DNA of 64,000 nucleotides, from NCBI GenBank assembly GCA_028532985.1, contig JANCIK010000006.1:1240001-1304000 (forward strand). Reading direction: 5' to 3'. Positions 1-11,986 of the stretch are shown one piece after another. This stretch comes from Stropharia rugosoannulata. Taxonomy: Eukaryota; Basidiomycota; Agaricomycetes; Agaricales; Strophariaceae. The first letter of the stretch is position 1; every line of letters begins with the position of its first letter. The notes under the pieces were generated by a model, which was not told where the DNA came from, searched no databases, and saw nothing but the letters and a program-made list of their open reading frames with translations. Position numbers and translations under genes: made by a program.

Positions 1-177
1 TCGAAGGCACTTTCCTGCCGGAATGGCACCTTCCATGGAGAATCAAGGACTAGATAGGCAGCTTCGGAGCTGGTGGGCGGAGATATTGATACTGTAGAAG
101 TGGTGGAGCATCTTGCGGTCTCAGGCATGAGTTTGCCCCTGGAAGGTCGACATGCCCATCTTTAGCGCCTTTCGCAC

Positions 178-577
178 TCAAGTCTCATTCTCAGCAGCAA
201 GAAAGCATTGAATCCACAATATATTGCTTCCCATGGCAGCAGTTACATCAAAACCTGATGCGATAGCGGTTCTGCTATGAGTACTGGAGTGCTTGATCAC
301 CTCTTCTGTGATGATGGAAGGATCGAATTCCAGCCAGAGGCCCGGAGGAGGATCAGGACACAAAGGTCCAGGAAGCGATAAGGGCCAGTGTTTGAGGGCC
401 AGGATTCCTATATACTGGCTAATAACTGGGCGGCTTTGAAGACGATGACCGTAAGCAAACAGTAAGATCGTTTGCAATATAGTTCTAGATTCACCTTTGC
501 GGTACAGTGACGGTAATCGTCCCCAGTTCGGTCGGGTTTCCGGGATTGAAATCATTCAAAATCAGAAGCAACATATC
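178..577 (-). CDS. Partial hypothetical protein (C-terminal exons)
   Basis: Not recognised. Two exons can be joined on the minus strand: 577-495 and 418-178. They are separated by a 76-bp intron that starts GTGAAT and ends TTATTAG, and the joined frame (107 residues plus stop) stays open. The exon at 577 is preceded by a CCTTCAG acceptor, so at least one upstream exon should exist at higher coordinates, but I could not place it. The peptide is hydrophobic and proline-rich in the middle (PGPLCPDPPPG) and ends in an acidic AAENET tail. Third-position choice and the clean splice join support real coding. No domain is visible. It could be the tail of a decayed gene in this accessory region. Confidence 0.35.
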
Positions 578-1375
578 CTGAAGGAAACAGGGAATGATTA
601 GCAGCGCATGTAGCAGCCAGCTGTCTTTCCTTTCTTTCTCAAAGGAAGTCATCCTTAGCCTCTGCTTAAGCAAGAGCACTGGGTTGATTTTTCCTTTCAG
701 TGCACTAGAATGATGAGCTGTAGAACGTGAAGTAGTACAAACTTAGCACACCGCGTAGTTGCGTTCGTGCCAGCTCAGTGCGATGACATCGTCATCCAGT
801 GAGCTTGTAGCTCATCCCATAGGTTTTCTCAGCGATAGTGAACGATGCCCTCAATGATCTGAGGAACGGAGTAAACGCGCTCGCGTGGGGTTGTCATAGG
901 ATTTCTGATTGGCTTAGTAGGAAGGGGTCTTGGGCGGCGGCAGCGACCTCCGTCCTAGTCTGTCTTGCCATGAGTCATGATGTCCAATGTATGTAGCCGT
1001 TGCATTGTCATAAGCTGTGGAGAATGCTGGCCTCGCAACTGGGGCAGTCCTTGAGTGGAATGACTGGATGGTAGGAAGGTGATGGTAGACAAGTAGTGGA
1101 AGGGTTTGGAAGGCCACGCATGGTTAAGTATCACGTGTTCCGTCTTGGGTAAGTAGTAGTATGAAAATTGGAGCGAAAGCAAATATACCACTAAGGGTCA
1201 TTAGGAGAAGATAGAGCTTGAAGGGTGTAGGCTTGTAAGTTAACTAGTAATTGTCATCCTGCTCTAAAAGAAGTCTTTGGGATTCACTACTATCTGTCGA
1301 CACAGCAATGTACTGAGGAAATATTTTGCTGTATAATTTAATTTATTAGTATGTTTCTGGGATAGTACATGAATA
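578..1375. other. Intergenic stretch, no supported gene
   Basis: About 0.8 kb between the partial gene at 178-577 and the 3' end of the DUF6698-like gene. Short minus-strand reading frames exist around 914-1191, but they overlap each other in different frames and show no splice logic or recognisable motif. It probably contains the 5' exons of the first gene plus its promoter; I cannot resolve them. Confidence 0.4.
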
Positions 1376-2847
1376 TCACCTTTTCCACCAAACCAGAAGA
1401 TCTTGAACCCTCTTTACTGAGGCATTACTGCGTTTTTCTTCAAAGTAATCAACTAAAAAATTGTAAAACTCGATGAAATTGAAGTTGTTGTGACTGTGCG
1501 ACCACTGTGACGCATCTGTTAGATTAAACACAAGCTGTGAAGAGGGATAAGATTCATGAGTAACTTGGGAAAGTACGGTTAAAAGTACAGACCATAACTG
1601 CTGCATATGCAATAGATCTACCTGTAACTTGACCTGACATTCCTAGAAGTGCAGATACAGAAGACTTGGTACACTTGCTAGACTTCATAGGTCGAAGGGC
1701 TTGAAGTGGAGAGGACTCGGAATCATCAACTATGGCATCAGCAGATGACGGCGAAGTAAAGATAGCAGCATATGTCTTAGATATGATGTGTTAGGATGGA
1801 AAAAGCTGCATAATATGCAAACTACTTACCTGAACCAAAAGATTATTGCGAAGAAATCCTTCTTCAATACGCTTGAGGTTTATAGGACGCTTTGAATATA
1901 AACATGTCAGATAATAGTTAGTGTTAATAGTGAATCCATCTTTGCTGCCCCTAATATTGGCTCGTACTCTGTAAGTAGCGGTGTTGTCAGCGGCTAAACT
2001 TCCAGCTTGAATAAATGAATCAGATAAACATACTCCAAATCGTCCCAATCAAATGTTACAGGACACAAAAGTCTTCCACATACATCATGTTGAATACCCC
2101 TGTTTGAACGATCCCCTTTGAAAAGAAGGATATCTGGCTTGTATTGGCTGTTAATCCTGGAACAGACTTCAGCTTTGATGCGGTTAATATCATCACTACG
2201 GGCACTGTTTGCTCCATGCTGTAACTATAGAAAAAATACAGTCAGTAAACATCCAAACTGTAGTGTAAATATTTATATGCACTTCATTTAGGTAGTTTAC
2301 AATGACATTGATATCATGTTCATCTTTAAGAAGCTGCCGCAAAGATGGGACAAGATCTAGGATAATTGGCCAGGCTGCAGTTTTACGCAGCTGACTGTAT
2401 ATAGATCAGAAAGACATATGACGACACAAAGCAAATAATTTCACCAACGATCGTAAATTGAGTCAGGCTCCGAGTTCTGAGCATCAACTTCATCAAGTAT
2501 GCTTGTAATATTGTCATATAATGCGGCTACTCTGCGTATTCCTCGCCCTAATGTCGTCGTGGTCCTGACAAAATGACTTCAGTTCTAAGAAGCTCGCCGT
2601 TAGAGCTTTGGGAGCCCCACCTAGTTTTTCTGGACCGTTTGTTATGCGAGTTCATCTGCTCTGACATTGTGACTAACTGGCGCTTTAGGGACTTTATCTG
2701 CTTTGCCGCCTCCTCGGGAATCAGCATATCAAGATCATTAGATGTGCTGTCATCATCACTGGAAGTCGTTGGGGTTTGTTGATGAAGGCCAGGATCACTA
2801 GTATGGGTAGAGGTCAACTGTGCATTTGCGGTAGGTGTGCTAGCCAT
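1376..2847 (-). CDS. DUF6698-like Agaricomycete-specific protein
   Basis: This looks like the basidiomycete family I associate with DUF6698; the function is unknown. Exons resolved by eye are 2847-2621, 2564-2445, 2394-2283, 2224-2034, 1968-1830 and from 1775. All these joins are GT-AG and keep frame. Diagnostic stretches in order are GRGIRR, GANSARSDDI, SNRGIQHD with LLCPVTFDWDD, IFTSPSSAD and, near the end, FYNFLVDYFEE and LLVWW. A basic, coiled stretch lies near residues 50-75. The last junction, around 1590-1640, is ambiguous: joining the SIAYAAVM frame to the terminal exon needs an intron shorter than 30 bp or a frameshift. The gene may therefore carry a lesion there. Such genes are usually multicopy and found in transposon-rich regions, as here. 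Confidence 0.6.
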
Positions 2848-4153
2848 GTCAAGGCAAGTAAGTAAAAGATCCACGGAGAAAAGAGGGGACTCCAGCAGTA
2901 GCAGGTAGAAACCGACTCGGGCATATAAGGTAGGCATTTATAGGTGCTGAAGTCATTTACGAGATGTTCTGCGGTTTCTAAATCTGGTGGACACTAAGCT
3001 ACTGCTAGTCCTTCAGGTTGACATGTGCCGCAGCTGCATAGTTTGGCTTCATGTGGCGGCGTAGGCCGTATAGCCGACTGTGCACTGCCACAACCAACAA
3101 AATAGTAGTAATAATGAATTGAGTTTCAGACGCCCCAGGAACTCTGACATATTTGGTGGCCCACTTGAGATTGCGTAGCGTACGGTGGGTATGCAGAAAG
3201 CCTGCGACTAGATGCTGAAGTGGCCTTGTGTTTGGATACCAGAGTTGGATGATTTGATAAAAAGGGATCAATCTGCCGCCCACTGAGAGCTGCCGTCGGG
3301 GTCAGACAAAATCATGACTTGTATCGCAGAGATCGATGAGCAAGCCAAACTTGAAGCCACCAAGCTACTACCATCTACCGCAGAGCTCGGCTCTAGTCGC
3401 TTCAATCTACCGTGACTGCAACAAATTTGAGTCGTGAGCTTATGCTGACAGAAAAGCGTGGCGAGCATCATGACCCCTCTTCATCTCAGAAATGCCTTCT
3501 AGGATCCAGAGTATGATATGTACCTCGCCCAGTCACCTGCCAAGTGTGAATTTTCTTGAGACTCGGCGGCTCAGCCTATTTATCAAACCGCTCCGTCAAT
3601 GCTCCATTGTCCTAAGTTCGAAGGCCGAGGCCTGAGCAAATATTCAGTGGGGTGAGGACCCAGCTGCGGCGAAGCCGTTAAGTCAAGGTACACAGTTGCT
3701 ATATTGATTTCTCGGATGGCACCGCCAGAGAGATTTGTTCCTTGGAGGATAGATAATTGCGCATTGGGACCTTTGAACAATGATTACGGAGCCTAGTATG
3801 AGGTGTTGTTTTGAACTTGAAGGGCATACAGTGTGATGTAGAACTGGGTCTGGAGAGGCGACCTCGGAACCAACTCGAACTTGGTCAGGAATTGTGTAAT
3901 GGGGCCAGTGAAACTTGGAAAGGCAGCACCGGAGAACTCCTTGTTTTTGCTGAGCCAACAGCAGAGCTCCACTATAGCCGCAGAACAAGAAATTGGAAAC
4001 AGGGCTGGCCAGGTGACCTCGGAACCAAGGTCAGCTGTATGCCACCGTGAAGCAGAGACGCTTAGCAGACGCCATCGAGACGGCATCACGCTAGCTTAAC
4101 AAGAAGTTATAAAATCCCACGGCATGCTAGTGCTCGACCAGACTCATAATTTC

Positions 4154-4173
4154 AATAAATAAATAAATAAATG
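4154..4173. repeat. (AAAT)n microsatellite
   Basis: About five tandem AAAT-like tetranucleotides. The same tetranucleotide run recurs within the duplicated block near 15827 and 17085. Confidence 0.8.
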
Positions 4174-4403
4174 AGTACAAGACACAACGTTATGTTGAAG
4201 AGACGGCACCAATTTGAAGACTGTAGCTAACTCATACAAAAGGAGCACTAGAGCTGGAAAGGAATAATTGAGACAGTAGGACGGATGAAAAGACATACAT
4301 ATAGATGAATTGCAAGGTAATGCACAGCCAATAACGACACAACTGCTGGGAACATGACATGCACGGCCTAGTAAGCAGCATCAGAACCAGGCATGACACA
4401 AAG

Positions 4404-4421
4404 TTATTATTATTATTATTA
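4404..4421. repeat. (TTA)6 microsatellite
   Basis: Six tandem TTA triplets just downstream of the stop codon of the minus-strand gene at 4453-5539, so in its presumed 3' UTR. Confidence 0.8.
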
Positions 4422-4452
4422 AAGAGACTGACCAGCAGTGAGAACACCTCAA

Positions 4453-5539
4453 TCACTTCTCCCAGAAAGCCATGACATCCTGGTCGGTGAGAGCACAGCC
4501 CTCTTCGATAACTTGGCGAGAAAAATAACGAGCCATGGGTCGCTTCTGCCTGTGCTCTTCAACCTTAGCCTGGCTTGCTTGGTGTATATATGTAAACGAA
4601 GGAGTAAAGTTGGTGTCGCCGGAAGACGATTTTCAAGGCTGTACATGTCAACGTAACGCTGAGCATCACGGTTGACCTCCTTTCGCAGTAGATCAATGCT
4701 CTCTTCGACAGCATGTAGAGCGGTGACATCACTTTGATAGACCTTGATAAGGGGAGTGAGTTTTCCCAGGAAGTAGTCAGCGTCATGTAATATAGCAGAG
4801 CGTCGTAGTGTCGCCGCATTTTTGGCATCAATGGCAGTGACAAAGAAATGCTGTAAAGATTGCAAAGAGCACTGAGCAAGGTATGCTTGAATCTAGAGTC
4901 ACGATATCAGCAATGTGCGACATGCCTACAAGAACCTACTCACGCTAACACTGTCAGTCAAAGAATGCTGCTGGAGCATGTCTTGAAAGGCTTGTAAGGC
5001 ACCATCCACAGCATCCTGAAGGGGCCCGTCAAGACAATAGACGTCATCTTCGCCTTCAGTGCCGTCCCCATTGTCCCAGCAGTCTATATTAATCTTCAGA
5101 GCCAACCGTTAAAGTTAGTGTATATAAGGTGACAATATAGTTTTTTCGAGCTTACATTAGACAGGAATTGGATATTATTGCTATTGGCGACGGTATCAGC
5201 ACTATCTAAAGTTGCTGCGATCCTTAAGGGAGCTGCGCCTTGCAAACCGAGCAGATATGAGCTTTGCTCGATTATCTGAGAGCCTGACCCCGACTCCTTT
5301 GAGCTGGACTCCCTGGAGCTGGGAGGCTGATAGTCCCTGGCACTAATTTCGCTGGAGGTAGCAGAATCGGACAGACTGGCAGGAGGACCGGCATAATTCC
5401 TGGACACAGCGACATGAGAAAATGAGGCGGAGAGGTCAGCATTTTCCTGGGAAACACAACCCGAGGAGTTTCGCCTTGCAAATTTCAAGGCGCGTTGTCG
5501 AATGGCTGCATACTTCGAGCGGAAGGTTTGGGTCGCCAT
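4453..5539 (-). CDS. Hypothetical protein, 296 aa, four exons
   Basis: Not recognised, but a well-formed gene. Exons are 5539-5156, 5093-4944, 4892-4653 and 4569-4453. The first three are whole numbers of codons (128, 50, 80), and the introns are GT-AG and phase 0. The start MATQTF opens a basic N-terminus (about residues 1-25, RSKYAAIRQRALKFARR). A Ser-rich linker follows (about 30-90), then an acidic stretch (DCWDNGDGTEGEDD, about 130-145). A helical C-terminal half with heptad-like spacing (ALHAVEESIDLLRKEV) ends in DQDVMAFWEK. No enzyme motif is visible. It is probably a lineage-restricted, possibly nuclear or scaffold-like protein; that role is inference only. Confidence 0.6.
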
Positions 5540-6964
5540 TTCTAGCAGGCCTCCGAGTCAATACTAGGCTACACGGTATGCGGCGAAGTGCTGTGGAAAA
5601 AGGAGACAATGTAGCTGTCATATTTTGCCTGCCCTAAACTCCGAGTCCACCTGGCCCTGAGTGTGCAGTGGCATAAGCACTGCGGCGCACCGTCACGGCA
5701 GACAAAGTTGATATCGGTGTCGCTGCGTACCCATACTTCAAGCTAGTGCGCCATGTAGTAGTTCTCACAGATTGGTCCATTGAAATCAAATTGTATTCAT
5801 GCCTCCGTACGCTGCACCGCCATTGGCGTGAAGTAGTAATGGGCAAGTAATAGGCCGAACTACTAGGTGGCAAGTTGTTCCGGCAGTCGCGGGCCAAATT
5901 AATACTAGCGAAGGAAGAACTTGCATACTCAAGGCAATATGAAGCATCTCCTAGTCATGATCTGCACAGTAAGGTCTCGCGTTTGTGAGAGCAAGACTCA
6001 CCGCAATCTTTACTATAATTTAGGACAGTCAGTACCCAGGAGCTGGCACCTCTGCTGCCATTTGAAGTAACGCTGACTCCAAGGAGCTGCTGCGCCGTAC
6101 ACATGCGTGTGTCGTGTACCCGGCCGCATCGACGATGCCATGGTTTTGCGTCGCGCCTTCTCCGTCGCCGCTGCCGCTGCAAAGCTGAGGATTCCAGTGC
6201 GCGAGCAGCGTCACTGATCATAGCCGCATACAGACCTGCACCACAAGCAATAAATTGAGACCCTTTGAACTTTAGGTGGCAGTCGCGTTATTAATTAGTT
6301 CCACAGGTTAGACGGTCATAAAATCACTGCCTAATGTCCAGCAGGTCCACCACAGCCTGAGTCAGAAAGCTATTTTGAAATTGTAATGATCAATAGTCGT
6401 TAGTTCCTTGACAGGAATGTTGCAATAATGTGAAAAAGAATAGTTCGCAACTTGACCATGACAAAGATAGCAGGCAATCGCAATTAAGTCGCAATTCAAA
6501 GTTTCATTTCTTGGGCACCTCATGACAGTGTTTAGTAAAACCAAGGACGTCTTGCAGGTGAACAGCAGGCTGCTAATTTATATTAAAAAGAGAAGATATC
6601 TCCTGATAACATGATCAACCTATCATAGCCCATCGGAAGCACAATGCACAGGCATAAAGAGCAAGTTGCATAATTGAACCCTTCCGAAAGGTGAAGTCCG
6701 TAGCGCAGCTAATTCCTTCCAAGACGCTGTCATGCTGTAAAGAATACGTCAGAAAGCCAGGACCTGTATGTGATCTTTTCAAAAAGGAAATACACGCTGC
6801 ATGCAATGCAAACTTACGGTTCCAACTTCCTTGAAGCAAGAAACACAAGCGAGTTGAGGTAAATCGTGCGGACTTGTTGTTCGCAGTATTGGGTCCTTGA
6901 GGCTCCGAAGTTGTATAAATCCGCATCTCAGAGTTGGCTGCAGGCATCTCGCCCATTCAATAAC
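5540..6964. other. Stretch with only doubtful exons
   Basis: About 1.4 kb upstream of the divergent genes at 4453-5539 (minus) and 6965-8728 (plus). A possible minus-strand exon pair lies around 6,850 and 6,730-6,610, joined by a GTAAGT...TTACAG intron, and might continue to a stop near 6,502. I cannot find a convincing start or family. Otherwise this is promoter-type sequence. Confidence 0.3.
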
Positions 6965-8728
6965 ATGCAGCGACTTCTAGCAACTTTACATGACTTCTCA
7001 TTCTCTCTTGACCCACCGCTCTACTCCGAGGATGCCGAATCTCTGTCGGCCAGACCTCAAGATTGGTTTGAGGAGACCATGTTTTCCACGAACCCCAGCA
7101 CGGCTCCTTCGATTGCAGCATCCTTGTCAACAGTCATGACGGAGACGCAGTCAATGCAAGTGAAATGCATCAGAGGCACCCCCTTCCCGCCACTATCGCT
7201 ATCGCGGGACTCACTCAAACCTCTGCAGCTTGCGTTTCTCCTCCCAGTAAGAGTGTGGCAGTTAGTACTTGTTCCATGGTTTATTAACTTCCTTATATAG
7301 CAGGAAATCCTTGAGCTTCAACAAAGTGAGGATCCAGCTGTTCGGCCAATGGCGGAGTTGTACGAGCAGTTGAGGCGTGGCACCTACGTTGGTAAAGCGG
7401 AAAATAACCTCACAAGCGGTATGTACAGCAATAAAGCCGACTACCCAGTGATCTGGACGCTACAGAACAACCAGTTTGCGCAAGCTAAGGAGACGGGTGG
7501 TGGGTTGGGTCTCTTCAGTCACACTTTTAACCATGCCCGCGACTATTTGTTTCGTCACGTACTCAAAGGACAAAAGAAGTCGAAAAATATCAGGGTGCGT
7601 CTCCAAGCTACATATCAGGTATGTTCAGGAATGACTGATGATTAATCAGAACATCGTTACCGAAACAATTTCTGGACTTATTCATAACGACGAGTTTTGT
7701 GGTGCTTGGAAAGTAGTGTCTGAAAGCGACTTCATAAAGCAGTTGGCGCCTGAATGCTCCATTCGCAAACACAACCGCTGGTCCCCCCTCTCTCGAGCTG
7801 GTGTGGACGCGGACGGCGATTCCATGTATTTCTATCTGGTGGAGGTCATCAGCTATGATGTAAGCATTGACTTGATTCTCTATATATATTTTTGGCAAAC
7901 ACTTGGGTCTGAATTGTTTAGCTGGCGACCTTGGTAAATGAGCTCTTGGTGGAGCTTGAAGCAGAGGCAAATAAGCTCAAGATCACTCACAGCTTCATTG
8001 GTGGGAAGGTCATGCACTTCGGGACGCCTCTGGGCAATGGTCAAGCAATTCCCTATGTCTATAGGGACGCTGGCCTTCCCTTGCTGTGGACCAACGTTGG
8101 CAGCGGTCGGATCTTGAACCCAAATTATAGTAGCAGTTCAGCCGATCCTACTCTCTTGTGCAGAATCACCTCGCTCCATGTCTCCCCTTTTGTGGAGAAA
8201 ATGTTCCATTTGATTGCCAGATTCATCGGCACCGACACACTAGCCCTAGTTCCAGAATCGCCCAATAGTACCGCTTTGGCTCCCTCAGTGTTTGGACTCG
8301 CTGCTGCTTTTGTGAGCGCCATTATTTAACTGACCTGACTAATGCTGATAACCTACCCTTCAAAGACGGACATCTTCATCTCCAGCGCATTTGGCGTACC
8401 TCAAGCAACTGAGACCTTGGCAAGCAAAAGTTTAACCCCACTTCTCATCTTCACTCTATGCATTCACTCCCACATTATGCAGCGAGTCATAGTTCGTGTT
8501 CCAGCGTCACGATCTCCCTACAACACTGATGAGTCCCTGAACCCCATCACTGTTATGTTGAAAGAAATCCAGCCTGGCCTCGACGTGCCTCCTTTCACAA
8601 CCAGGATCTCTATTCTGTCGACTCTTGAGGCCGCAAAGGCTTCAGGTGTCCTTGATGCAGAGAACGTTGTCAGCACTTGGGAAGCGATCAGCAAAGCCAT
8701 TCTCTACATAAAAAGTGTTCGAGTCTGA
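6965..8728 (+). CDS. Hypothetical protein, 512 aa, five exons
   Basis: Not recognised. The exons 6965-7246, 7301-7594, 7650-7859, 7922-8311 and 8366-8728 join into one 512-residue frame. All four introns are GT-AG and phase 0, which is strong evidence for a real gene. The start is the ATG opening MQRLLATL; a longer start in the same frame at 6866 is possible. The protein is globular and mixed alpha/beta by composition. It has no obvious signal peptide or membrane span, and no nucleotide-binding or metal motif that I can name. Gly-rich turns (TGGGLGLF near residue 145, SFIGGKVMHFGTPLGNG near 285-300) could be cofactor loops, but that is speculation. It sits head-to-head with the unknown minus-strand gene at 4453-5539, about 1.4 kb away. 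Confidence 0.6.
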
Positions 8729-9317
8729 TTCAGATGGTGTGGCAGTGGACGGTTTTGAATTATCTTTTTCCTGTATCCAGTGTTTGCGTGTTTGCATAAT
8801 ATATATATACATCATGGCTACTATGGATCGCATATGAATCCCTTCTTGAAACGGCATAATTCTACATTGAGTATAGATGACAAAGGTTGAGGAGGATGGC
8901 GCCAATGGCTCTAGTGTCGCAAGCATGTTTGCTAGATTTTCCGGGACTGTTGCTGATGCCCTGGCTTTCGGATGATTGGACTTAAAGAATGTTAAGATTA
9001 GTTGTCGTAGTTCTGAGGGCGGCGATGGTGTGATTGTGCCCAATCAATTCAATGGGTTCCCCCCCAATGACTGGTATCTGATCTGCCCTAATCGCAAAAA
9101 TGGCAACTTATATTGTAGCATCAAAAACTAGAGCAACACCACTTCCATTGCTACTTTCCGATGCGCATCAAGATATCAAGACCGGCTTTAGTTTGTAGCT
9201 AATTGAGCAGTCCAGTGAGGAGGTACGATTTTAAATAGATAGGCGATGTAGTCTATAGCACTCTTGTTTGAACACCTCCCGATGGTTAAGACGTATAGTG
9301 AGTTCCTCTAAGATGAA
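8729..9317. other. Intergenic, nothing recognised
   Basis: About 590 bp between two convergent unknown genes. It contains an AT-rich patch (TATATATATA near 8800). No coding frame with splice support is visible; it is presumably the two 3' UTRs. Confidence 0.5.
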
Positions 9318-11986
9318 TTATTTTCCCTCTAACTGCAGATATGAACTTGCTGCCCTTGCTGTGTTATTGAATGATCGTCTCAGGACGGAATGAGCCCTTA
9401 TGATTGTTCGCCATTCAGAGGCAGTGCGAGGTTGTGCAGAGCCAGACTCCAATTCTCTGAGCCTAGTCTGATATAAGCTTTCTAGTCGGTCATTCCAGGT
9501 GGGAGATGCCACAAGTTCCTCCCAAAGGTAGGCTGTCGGCCACCAAGAGGATACTGCTTGTTGAACGCCACGCCCTGCAAGTCAAATGGTTAATATGCGC
9601 GATTTTGTATCTGAATCAAACGGCAATTGCACTTGCCTGTATATACTTTGTAAACACCACAAATGATATCTTTCTCAGCTTCTTGGAGGCGATCGTCAAC
9701 CCACAGCGTGTTATCTCCAGGGTTGAAGACCTGACAGTTGCTGCTTCTAAGCGCCGCGCTAGTTGTAGGCCCAGTAAAGACTTCGTTGTAGCTCACCCCA
9801 AGCTCAATTGATAATCGCCAAAGGATTCCCCCTTCTTTGAGCACAGCCCGGCCAATTCTAGGACTGCGAACTAGGTTGGCGCGCTCTTGTTTGTGAAGCT
9901 CATAGTCTGCTTTGGAGAATCTGGAGGAGGCAAGCCTTGTCCGAGGAATGTACGACGGAGGATTGCCGCTTTTCAGCAAAGGTTCTGACACGGATTGTAA
10001 GGTTAAAAACCCAATTCCCCGGTTTAGAAGCTCATATGCTATCCTGCATTCGTTCCACCCTCCGTCTAGGCGCAGCACAAGTAAAGCTAGCACAGAGCCT
10101 TTCACTGCTAATGACCAGGGAGCGGTGGCGCGCGTGCCAAGTTTAAAGACGAAGAAATCTCCAGGCAGCCTCTGAAGTGAGTCCATGCGCCAAGACCTTT
10201 TCACTGACATCTGATTCGAACAAGACAAGTCGTAAAGTGCATTTCGAGGAGCAGAGTTCGCCTGCGATAGATATGTAATGAAGTCGATGGCAGCCTGGCC
10301 GGTGGGAGTCTTGAAGTAGCTATCTGGGATTGATGGCGACCCGCACACCGTTCGAACGCTGTTGGCGTGCTCCAGTCCGTAGTGTCTGGGCAGACACAGG
10401 TTGGAGCCGGACCCAGGGAATGTAAATCCATGCAGAAGGTACAAGATGTTTTCTGGGGAGTATGCTTCAGGTATGTACTCTTTGTCTGAAGGTCCCAGGT
10501 GCGCTGGAAAGGTCTGCGTCGATTCTGAGATAGAAGCAGCCGTATAGGAGCGCTTCAAGGATTGATTATAGGCGTTGGATGCGTCGACTGCTTCTGACAG
10601 GTCTACATGCTGCGACGGCATATGCTTGCTAGTGCAGATTCCTGGAGGCGAGATCGACGGCACGGAATGCGCAGCGTGCAGCGACCCCTCTGGTTGACCA
10701 GGTAAGGATAAGCCGCCGACTGCAGGCGCAGTATTGTACGGCAAATCACTATGGAAGCTCCAAGCATCCTCCTGTAATTCTTCAGTGGTCTTTCTCCCCA
10801 TAGCCTGGCAGCAATCCCATTCATTGGAAAACTTATCGTAGTATTTTTGCGCAGCCCCGTACTCAGCCAAAATCTCATCCTCATCTCTCTTATGGACGGC
10901 GACGCGCTTCCACATCCCGTCCTCCTCTTCCCATATGAAAACCTTCCTACGCGTTCTGAATGGTTTGGCGCCAGCTTTCTCCAAATGCGCAGACTCTCTC
11001 TTTTTTAGGAACACTTTCCAAGCAGGCTCGTCGTTGGAAGTCGTGAGCTGATCGATTTGAGCTGTGGAAGGAGCCTTAGACATAAAAGATTTTGCCGCCT
11101 GGATTAAGTGTGCTGGGGGCGCCCAGCTTCTCCAACTTGATTGACTCATGCGAAGATGGTATTCTTCTCTTTCTCCCCAAGGGTACCATACTGGGATATT
11201 CCACCTGACAAAAAAATCTATCACTGGGTGCTGAAACGTTTCTCCCATCACTTTTAAAAACACCCCTGCTCTGGGGACGTATTCGGAGAATAACGCGAGT
11301 TCTTGTCGAATGCTGGCAGCCACATGGGGCTCCTGGGAGTGAAGAAGGTTGAGCATCCATTGGGGTACCGGAGTATTGCCGTCTTCGTTTTCGTGGGTTT
11401 GCGCGACTGCTATTGCAAACGACAGCATTCCCATCCAGGCAACAAACCATTTGCGACAACGCTTTTCCGCGGCCTTGTGCTGACTTATATGCTTGCAACC
11501 AACAGGGAACGCAGCGGCAGTAGGGATAACGTGATTCATTGCGGGTACGCCATATGCACGGCAGATGATGTTGAAGACATCTTCCATCTTGCGCTCAACA
11601 GCTTTCCAGCGTGGAATGTATGAGTAATCAGCTCTCTTCCATGGTCTCTTGCTAGGGGGTGCATTGATGTCGGGATTACAATGCAGTTCGTCGAAAGGTG
11701 CAGTGTCGAAATTTGGCAGCTTCGGAATGAAGGGAAGGTACGCCATGTCTTTCACCCACCAAAGTGGCTGCTGTATCTCTGCGGCGTCATCTTTGCCTGC
11801 ATCGCGGGTAAAAGAGTTGCCGCTATTAGAGGGCAATTGGGGAGCGCGCGAGCTATTGGGCGAGTAGAAAATATCGCCACCTAAGGCAATAGCCCTTCCA
11901 CGGCTTGTGTGAATTTCCTCCTCTGGGCCAAGTCGCTTGCGTATGGCGCGATGGTATGCAGAGGGTATAAACTCTGGGCTTATCAT
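9318..11986 (-). CDS. Uncharacterised Agaricomycete protein, 868 aa, with GC-AG intron
   Basis: Exon 1 is 11986-9637 and exon 2 is 9574-9318. The 62-bp intron starts GCAAGT after ACAG, a canonical GC-AG donor, and ends ACTTGCAG. The splice restores a C-terminal module with SWWP and a WNDRLE stretch that is lost if the intron is read through. The family looks familiar from mushroom genomes (phrases such as WEVFLKKRE, EYG..YYDKFSNEWD, GVYKVYTG, SWWP), but no function is established to my knowledge. About the first 330 residues contain aromatic-rich segments (WNIPVWYPWG) and an Ala-rich hydrophobic helix (WMGMLSFAIAVAQ). Residues 350-450 are charged, and the C-terminal 300 look globular. It is transcribed away from the zinc-knuckle gene at 12906. 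These genes are often multicopy and associated with repeats, as here. Confidence 0.65.

Larger units (their letters stand above)
2940..4452. other. Gene-free stretch between accessory genes
   Basis: About 1.5 kb with overlapping short reading frames on both strands and no consistent splice structure. The minus-strand frame at 3793-4089 and the plus-strand frame at 3811-4050 are mutually antisense, and neither contains a known motif. The stretch carries two microsatellites (AAAT near 4154-4173 and TTA near 4404-4421). It probably holds promoter and UTR sequence of the flanking minus-strand genes. Confidence 0.4.
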
